A DNA stretch of 64,000 nt. It comes from Hymenobacter swuensis DY53. GTDB lineage: Bacteria; Bacteroidota; Bacteroidia; Cytophagales; Hymenobacteraceae. Numbering within the stretch: position 1 is the stretch's first letter; the number at the start of each line of letters is the position of its first letter. Positions 59,718 through 64,000 of the stretch are shown one piece after another. The translations under genes were made by a program, and so were the position numbers. Under the pieces are notes generated by a model. It was not told the DNA's origin, searched no databases, and worked only from the letters and a program-made list of their open reading frames with translations. The stretch lies in NCBI RefSeq assembly GCF_000576555.1, contig NZ_CP007144.1, positions 186,001-250,000 of the forward strand. Direction: 5' to 3'.

Positions 59718-59778
59718 AATAGTGAGATAGTTCTCCAGAATAGTCCTGCGCTATTCCAAATAGTCGGATAGTTTTTCC
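59718..59778. promoter_or_regulatory. direct-repeat pair with an internal inverted repeat
   Basis: AATAGTgaGATAGTTcTcC (59,718-59,736) recurs as AATAGTcgGATAGTTtTtC (59,759-59,777), 41 bases (four turns) apart. GAATAG...CTATTC inverted arms lie between them. This looks like an operator cluster. It precedes a 59-codon frame and is about 300 bases upstream of the MBL gene. Confidence 0.4.
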
Positions 59779-59788
59779 GAAACCTCGT

Positions 59789-59968
59789 ATGTTTGTCCCG
59801 TATAAGTGGGACAAGCACTTGGTCCTGCTTCGTAAACAAACGGCAGCCAAGGCCGAAACCCTGACTGCCGCCACCTTACTTAGTGTCCGAGCCAGTGACT
59901 TACCACGGCTCGAATTGCTCCCGATACAGCTGCTTTACACAGCTCTAAGGAGATATGAAACCAACTAG
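59789..59968 (+). CDS. possible small protein, 59 aa
   Basis: ATG 59,789 to TAG 59,966-59,968. The product begins MFVPYKWDKHLVLLRKQ and is Leu/Ala/Arg-rich, with a predicted helix-rich fold and a C-terminus IQLLYTALRRYETN. It is preceded by an operator-like repeat cluster and ends inside a long hairpin. I do not recognise it. It could be a regulator, or the remnant of a larger gene. It is not ubiquitin-like: it lacks a beta-grasp pattern and a Gly-Gly end. Confidence 0.3.
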   Translation: MFVPYKWDKHLVLLRKQTAAKAETLTAATLLSVRASDLPRLELLPIQLLYTALRRYETN

Positions 59969-59989
59969 CCTTGCTAGCTGGTTTCATAT
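59953..59989. repeat. long hairpin
   Basis: ATATGAAACCA and TGGTTTCATAT pair, and after one mismatch CTAGC/GCTAG continue to a 3-base loop, giving 17 stem positions. It has no T-run. The rest of the 1-kb gap (59,417-60,453) shows nothing further I can support. Confidence 0.6.
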
Positions 59990-60453
59990 TCGTACGCACC
60001 TTCTTCATTGCAGTCGAAGTGAGGGTGATACACCACCCAATCTTCTGACCCCTCGGTTGTTCCACCAGCCGGGGGGTCGCCGTTTATAGGCAACCGTGTT
60101 GGCGGGGTGTTTACCGTACGTTGAAAGCAAAGCTAAACGCAACTTCCTTTCGCAGTCGGGTTGCCCCAGAAGTAGTTTTTGTGTATGGCTATAGGCGATG
60201 TATGCAGGCTTGCACATATCATACATTGATGGGGCAGAATTTCTGCTTCTAAAGTTGATATACTGTAGTTATAGGTAGATCGAGAATACCCGTTTATGGA
60301 TATATGCATAGTTTTGCCAGGAGCATGTTGCCTAGTATCCGTTTATCAGAATTGAACAGCTATTTTCGTGTGGTTGACTACCCCCTGGATACTTGATATG
60401 GCGGTACCCATTGTGGAAAGCCCTTTATCAGATATTCACTATCCCCTTCTGCT

Positions 60454-61221
60454 TTGCCTGATTTATCCCTCCAGCTAGACCGGTTACAGCAATTGCTCAC
60501 ACAAGCAGTGCATCAACAAGAGCAGAACAAAGCAAGTCGGGATGCGGAGTTTATTGTCTGGCATGACCGCCTGCTGAGCACCTTGATAAGCGTATTTGGC
60601 CAGGATTCGCGTCAGACCAAACGCATTGCGGAACTCACGTTTACCTACCGGCGAAAGCTCAGAATAGCCGGAATAGATTACTCGGATGCTGATCGGGAAG
60701 TGCGAGAAGCTCGGTTTAAGCGGGACTTGACCATTACTATTGGTCTGCTTCGAAATTACATGGACGAACTGCAGCTAGAGCAGCAGCACGTGCGTGCCGT
60801 GCCCACCGGCCCACGCGCTGTGCTTCCGTTAGCGCAACTTCACCCAGTTGTCCAACAAGCGGCTACTAAACTGTTTCAGAATGGTCACTACCGCGAGGCC
60901 ATCCTGAATACCTATATCGCTTTAGACAATGCCGTGCGTGACAAAGCTCAGCTTCCTGCAACGTACCATGGCACAAAACTAATGGAACAGGCGTTTGCTC
61001 CGGCTAACCCCCTCCTACGCATTGCCGCTAGCGCAGATGAGCAGCAAGGATTTATGACGCTGTTTCGAGGGGCCATGCTGGCTATCCGCAACCCTAAAGC
61101 GCATAGTCTCGGGGGCACAACTGATCCTCAACGGGCTCTTGAATGGCTCTCCTTTGCCAGTGTCCTGCTCCGAAATCTGGACGAAGCCGAGGTGGTACAA
61201 ACGCAATCAAGCAAGCCTTGA
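60454..61221 (+). CDS. Ymh-family (TIGR02391) HEPN-like protein
   Basis: The protein has 255 residues. The C-terminal half fits the TIGR02391/Ymh family: LHPVVQQAATKLFQNGHYRE near 130-149, AILNTYIALDNAVRDKA, GTKLMEQAF, DEQQGFMTLFRGAMLAIRNP near 196-215 followed by KAH (R-x4-H in RNPKAH), and an ALEWLSFASVLLRNLDEAE tail. The family is HEPN-related and common in phages, plasmids and defence loci; a role in RNA cleavage is plausible. The N-terminal about 110 residues are a helical, partly coiled extension. The start seems to be TTG 60,454: no in-frame ATG exists before an upstream stop. It converges with the KAP NTPase gene (stops 53 bases apart), so the two are neighbours but not an operon. Confidence 0.75.
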   Translation: MPDLSLQLDRLQQLLTQAVHQQEQNKASRDAEFIVWHDRLLSTLISVFGQDSRQTKRIAELTFTYRRKLRIAGIDYSDADREVREARFKRDLTITIGLLRNYMDELQLEQQHVRAVPTGPRAVLPLAQLHPVVQQAATKLFQNGHYREAILNTYIALDNAVRDKAQLPATYHGTKLMEQAFAPANPLLRIAASADEQQGFMTLFRGAMLAIRNPKAHSLGGTTDPQRALEWLSFASVLLRNLDEAEVVQTQSSKP

Positions 61222-61274
61222 CTTGTGCTAATCGCTTGGTAAATAGATTGGTGAAGCGTGTTGAGCACTCGGCA

Positions 61275-63548
61275 TTACTCCGGTTCAGCAGGAGAAGCGG
61301 CTTGGTGATCGTAGAGGTAAACGTACTGGCGGAGGCGCTCCTCATTAGTAGGAGGGGTTGAGCGAAAACGCTCAGCAGAATACGTAGTGACAGATATGGG
61401 CCCCAGTACCTGCCGTATTGCGACATAGAGTTCAGGCCCTATGGATTGATGCAACATCTCAAACGTGTCTCGCTCAATGTTGCCGTGAAACGGCGGCTCG
61501 TGGTTGACGGAAACATACGGGGCGCACGTTTCCAATAATTGAATTACCTCGACAGGATTACGCTTCAACCGTGGTAAAACATATTCCGCCACCGGTGGCC
61601 GGTTTGCTGCCAGCCTCCAGTAAAAATGCATAATTCGACAACCAATAACTGGGAATGCGCTGTAAATAGCCTGATCGTCGGCTTCCTGCAGAGCGCGTTC
61701 CACTAAGGCGGAGGCAAGCACTTGCTCTAGTGGCTCCCAGTTGGCTCGCGTGAACAGATCCGTTTCGTCTTGGTCCTGATTTGCTACAGGTTGGGCCAAC
61801 GCTTTGTCGCGGCGAGAGAATAATGTGGATACCAACCGTTCACAGCAGCTGAAAGCAGCCTCGCCAGCAAGTAAATCCAGAATGTGGGGTACACGTTGGT
61901 CAGCCGGTAATCGAGCCAGCAGAGCGACCAGTAACCAGGCCCCCTGAGAAAGATCCGTTCGGCCGGAGAACCAGCCGGTTTGGGTGTCACTGAGCGAGTA
62001 GCTGAGCCTACCAAGCAGGTGCCACATATTGGCCGCTTCATCCGGGCTGAGCAGATCCACACGGTAAGTCAGTTTCTGAAGAAAGCTCGACATCCCCAGC
62101 CGACTAATCAGGTATTTACTGGTACTATACTGCTGCGCGGGGGGGTGAGCCAGAAAGGCCGCAAACTCTTGGTCGGCTACATCCTCCCGCAGAATGGTAT
62201 AAGAGAAGTAACGAGCAAAATGGGTAGAGGACGCAACATGTTGCCGTTGTGCGAGTTCAATCTCCGAAAGGCGACTGGGTGAGTCGTCAAACAAACTACG
62301 GCTCCGGTTGAAATGACGGCTAACGCGTGGAAACAGGGTGCATAACAAGTGCTGCGTCGCTTGCCGTTCTTCACGCAGAGGGTAATGGCTGTCAAGAAAT
62401 TGCTCCACTTTTGGCTTCTTCGGATCGTCGTCTATTTCGGCTAAAAATTCATAGCTGCCATTGAAGCGTTGCGTACTACCAGTCAACAACTGGGGGTGGG
62501 CCGCGACGAAACGGTGCAACTCTGGGTAGAAGAGGTGCAGGGCTTCAACCAGTATGAAATCAGCCAGATTAGCCTCCCGGTAAAGTAGTGGTAATCCAAA
62601 CTCCACGGCATTGGCAAAGCGCACGGCCAGACGCGGGGTGGTGAGCCGTGGTAACAGGACCGCACGCAACGTATTACTTACCCGTTGGGCATCTTCAGCG
62701 TCAGGCTCAATGTTCTGGCCTTGGCAGACCTCATTTAGGCGAGCAAGACAGAAGCCGAATAAATCATCAGGGCGGGCACGCGGCAAACGTAACGGTACCT
62801 GAATAATTTTCTCCAAGAAGTTCTGGCCAGCTTGCTGCAGAGTAGTTGTTTCTCCGACGGGACTGAATACTTCGCCGAGCGCGCGGGCTACCATGGCGTC
62901 GTCAAAGGCGAGCAGGTAAGCTGTGTGCCGGAAGTCGGCCGTGAGCTTAACGAGGCGGAACAGTGCCTGAATTTGCCCCTTTTCCAGCCGGTCAATATCA
63001 TCAATGATAATGACGACTCGCTTGCCTGCATCGGCTAGCAGCTGCTCAATACGCTGGCGCAGACCCTCAGCATCAGGCTGGGCCCGGTTCAGCAGGGCTT
63101 GCACCTGGCTGCTGAAATCTAGTTCCGTGCTGGGACCGTTATCCGCTGACGAGAGAGTAAGCTTCGGTAATAGGGGTGCCACGTACTCAGCGGCCAACTT
63201 GGCGGCACGTTGACCAGCCGTGAGCAGTTGCCGGTCAATGGTTTTCGCCAACTCCCCAAAGAAGTTGGTGAGGAGTTGGGTTTCATCAGTAAAGCGCCAA
63301 GGATTGAAGTTCAACACCACGACTTTATCATTAGCACACCCTAATTCATGCCGTATAAAGTTGAGGACCGTACTTTTACCTTCACCCCACGCCCCGTACA
63401 GGCCAAGTACAATGCTATCAGGATTTATGCGAGAAACAAGTGTATCGGCAATGCGCTGGGCAAAGGGGGCCCGCTGAAAGTCGTCGTGGCCTAGATTGCT
63501 CAGCGGACGGTCTGAAGCACGGTGTTGTCGGTCAAGTTTACTGGACAT
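61275..63548 (-). CDS. KAP-family P-loop NTPase
   Basis: I use ATG 63,548 (757 residues, MSSKLDRQHRASDRPL); ATG 63,575 would add nine residues. GLYGAWGEGKSTVLNFI near 49-65 is the Walker A, VVIIIDDIDRLEKGQ near 180-195 the Walker B, and FNPWRFTDETQLLTNFFGEL the conserved KAP block between them. KAP ATPases often carry two membrane helices inserted in the P-loop domain; I see none here, so the protein is probably soluble or peripherally bound. The C-terminal about 400 residues are helical with no known motif. Members occur in phage-exclusion and defence settings (the family name includes PifA, which excludes phage T7). It is divergent from the gene cut at the window end. Confidence 0.85.
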   Translation of the reverse strand: MSSKLDRQHRASDRPLSNLGHDDFQRAPFAQRIADTLVSRINPDSIVLGLYGAWGEGKSTVLNFIRHELGCANDKVVVLNFNPWRFTDETQLLTNFFGELAKTIDRQLLTAGQRAAKLAAEYVAPLLPKLTLSSADNGPSTELDFSSQVQALLNRAQPDAEGLRQRIEQLLADAGKRVVIIIDDIDRLEKGQIQALFRLVKLTADFRHTAYLLAFDDAMVARALGEVFSPVGETTTLQQAGQNFLEKIIQVPLRLPRARPDDLFGFCLARLNEVCQGQNIEPDAEDAQRVSNTLRAVLLPRLTTPRLAVRFANAVEFGLPLLYREANLADFILVEALHLFYPELHRFVAAHPQLLTGSTQRFNGSYEFLAEIDDDPKKPKVEQFLDSHYPLREERQATQHLLCTLFPRVSRHFNRSRSLFDDSPSRLSEIELAQRQHVASSTHFARYFSYTILREDVADQEFAAFLAHPPAQQYSTSKYLISRLGMSSFLQKLTYRVDLLSPDEAANMWHLLGRLSYSLSDTQTGWFSGRTDLSQGAWLLVALLARLPADQRVPHILDLLAGEAAFSCCERLVSTLFSRRDKALAQPVANQDQDETDLFTRANWEPLEQVLASALVERALQEADDQAIYSAFPVIGCRIMHFYWRLAANRPPVAEYVLPRLKRNPVEVIQLLETCAPYVSVNHEPPFHGNIERDTFEMLHQSIGPELYVAIRQVLGPISVTTYSAERFRSTPPTNEERLRQYVYLYDHQAASPAEPE

Positions 63549-63638
63549 AGTGTAAATGAAACGGTACGTAAGCATCTACACCGTAAGTGCGGAATGCATA
63601 CTTCTGTAGGTACTTTCTAAACCAATCACGATGTCAAA

Positions 63639-63656
63639 GATCCGCTAGTGCGGATC
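63639..63656. repeat. inverted repeat upstream of the KAP gene
   Basis: GATCCGC and GCGGATC around TAGT. It lies in the divergent promoter gap (63,549-63,913) and may be an operator. Confidence 0.4.
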
Positions 63657-63886
63657 CAATCCTTAATTATTTTGGTCCTAATCATATAGCATAGCACTAT
63701 ATTATTCGTAGCACTTCAGCTGAGCTCTGCCCCGGCCATACTCGCGCCTTCGTAATCGATAGACGCACGACCAAATAGCATATGGTCAGGAGGCAGATAA
63801 TATAACTCAGGGCCAAATTTGATAGGATAATCTACCATGATAGTAAACAAGATTAAACAGACACGTTGATGTGGGATCAAACTCTA

Positions 63887-63903
63887 TTCACCAAGTGGGT
63901 GAA
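63887..63903. promoter_or_regulatory. inverted repeat just upstream of the last gene
   Basis: TTCACC and GGTGAA flank five bases, ending 10 bases before the ATG at 63,914. Its position would let a bound repressor or an RNA hairpin block translation or transcription of that gene. Confidence 0.4.
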
Positions 63904-63913
63904 ACCTTTGTAT

Positions 63914-64000
63914 ATGGAAATACTCCATGCAAACTATACAGGAACTGAATCAACCCAACAACTAGTCGCTTTCAATCAGCAAGTTAACACCGCTTTAGCT
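63914..64000 (+). CDS. 5' end of an unknown gene cut by the window edge
   Basis: ATG 63,914 opens a frame that stays open for 29 codons to the end of the window (MEILHANYTGTESTQQ...). It is too short to identify. An inverted repeat lies directly upstream. Confidence 0.4.
   Translation, partial: MEILHANYTGTESTQQLVAFNQQVNTALA

Noticed and set aside
59653..60226. Three minus-strand frames of 61-73 codons in the gap before the Ymh-type gene.
   Set aside because: They overlap repeats and each other, show no coding pattern, and have no promoter.

Overview
The window looks like accessory DNA from a Bacteroidetes bacterium of the Cytophagales, most likely Hymenobacter or a close relative. Most genes are GC-rich with an AT-rich minority. 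Good Shine-Dalgarno sites are rare. The few promoters that can be read have the Bacteroidetes form TTTG-N19-TAnnTTTG, with the -7 box at 251-258, 44271-44278 and 49270-49277. REP-like C-rich repeats lie between genes. The assignment rests on style, not on a marker gene. No tRNA, rRNA or CRISPR array was found, apart from a possible tRNA 3' fragment near 49525.

Layout. (1) 1-7,100: the tail of an unknown gene, a small basic protein, a metallophosphoesterase, an HNH endonuclease with a probable phosphorothioate-reading N-terminal domain, an unknown partner, and a dnaB-helicase wreck split by an AT-rich HEPN (ApeA-like) gene. (2) 7,113-15,270 (minus): two abutting frames that together make an exonuclease-RecQ-UvrD giant, split exactly between the two RecA lobes of the RecQ motor. 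(3) 15,518-41,078 (plus): nine co-directional genes encoding an SNF2 helicase, a 91-aa protein, a RecD-like helicase with a C-terminal nuclease, an HExxH protein, a type III-like DNA methyltransferase, a type III Res-like helicase-nuclease, a sacsin-type ATPase fused to an SF1 helicase, a primase-polymerase with an exonuclease-like domain, and a DinG/XPD helicase with a DnaQ-like N-terminus. (4) 41,079-47,680: gene remnants, a pair of palindromic operators, a toxin-antitoxin-SecB-like chaperone (TAC) operon, and a PLD-nuclease/helicase. (5) 47,777-49,434: terminators and two small exported proteins. (6) 49,577-55,264: two paralogous tyrosine recombinases on opposite strands enclosing a frameshifted gene preceded by 20-24 bp spaced repeats, and an AlbA_2/Schlafen-type protein. 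(7) 55,427-59,416 (minus): a tightly coupled MBL-hydrolase / E2-E1-JAB fusion / membrane-protein operon. (8) 60,454-63,548: a HEPN protein of the Ymh (TIGR02391) type convergent with a KAP-family P-loop NTPase, then the start of a gene cut by the window edge.

How it fits together. This is a defence island with at least six probable systems. The largest candidate is the roughly 25-kb array in (3), possibly with the divergent exonuclease-helicase giant in (2). It combines self/non-self modification (methyltransferase), two clear nuclease domains, five different helicase motors, a primase-polymerase and a protease-like protein. I cannot match this set to a named system; PglZ, DrmA/DrmB and PLD markers of BREX and DISARM are absent from the array. 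The second candidate is the ubiquitin-like operon in (7), which has E1, E2 and JAB in one chain and no visible ubiquitin-like protein or CD-NTase. Several genes carry damage or hypervariability: a methyltransferase mosaic, a T7 frameshift, dnaB fragments and an in-frame stop.
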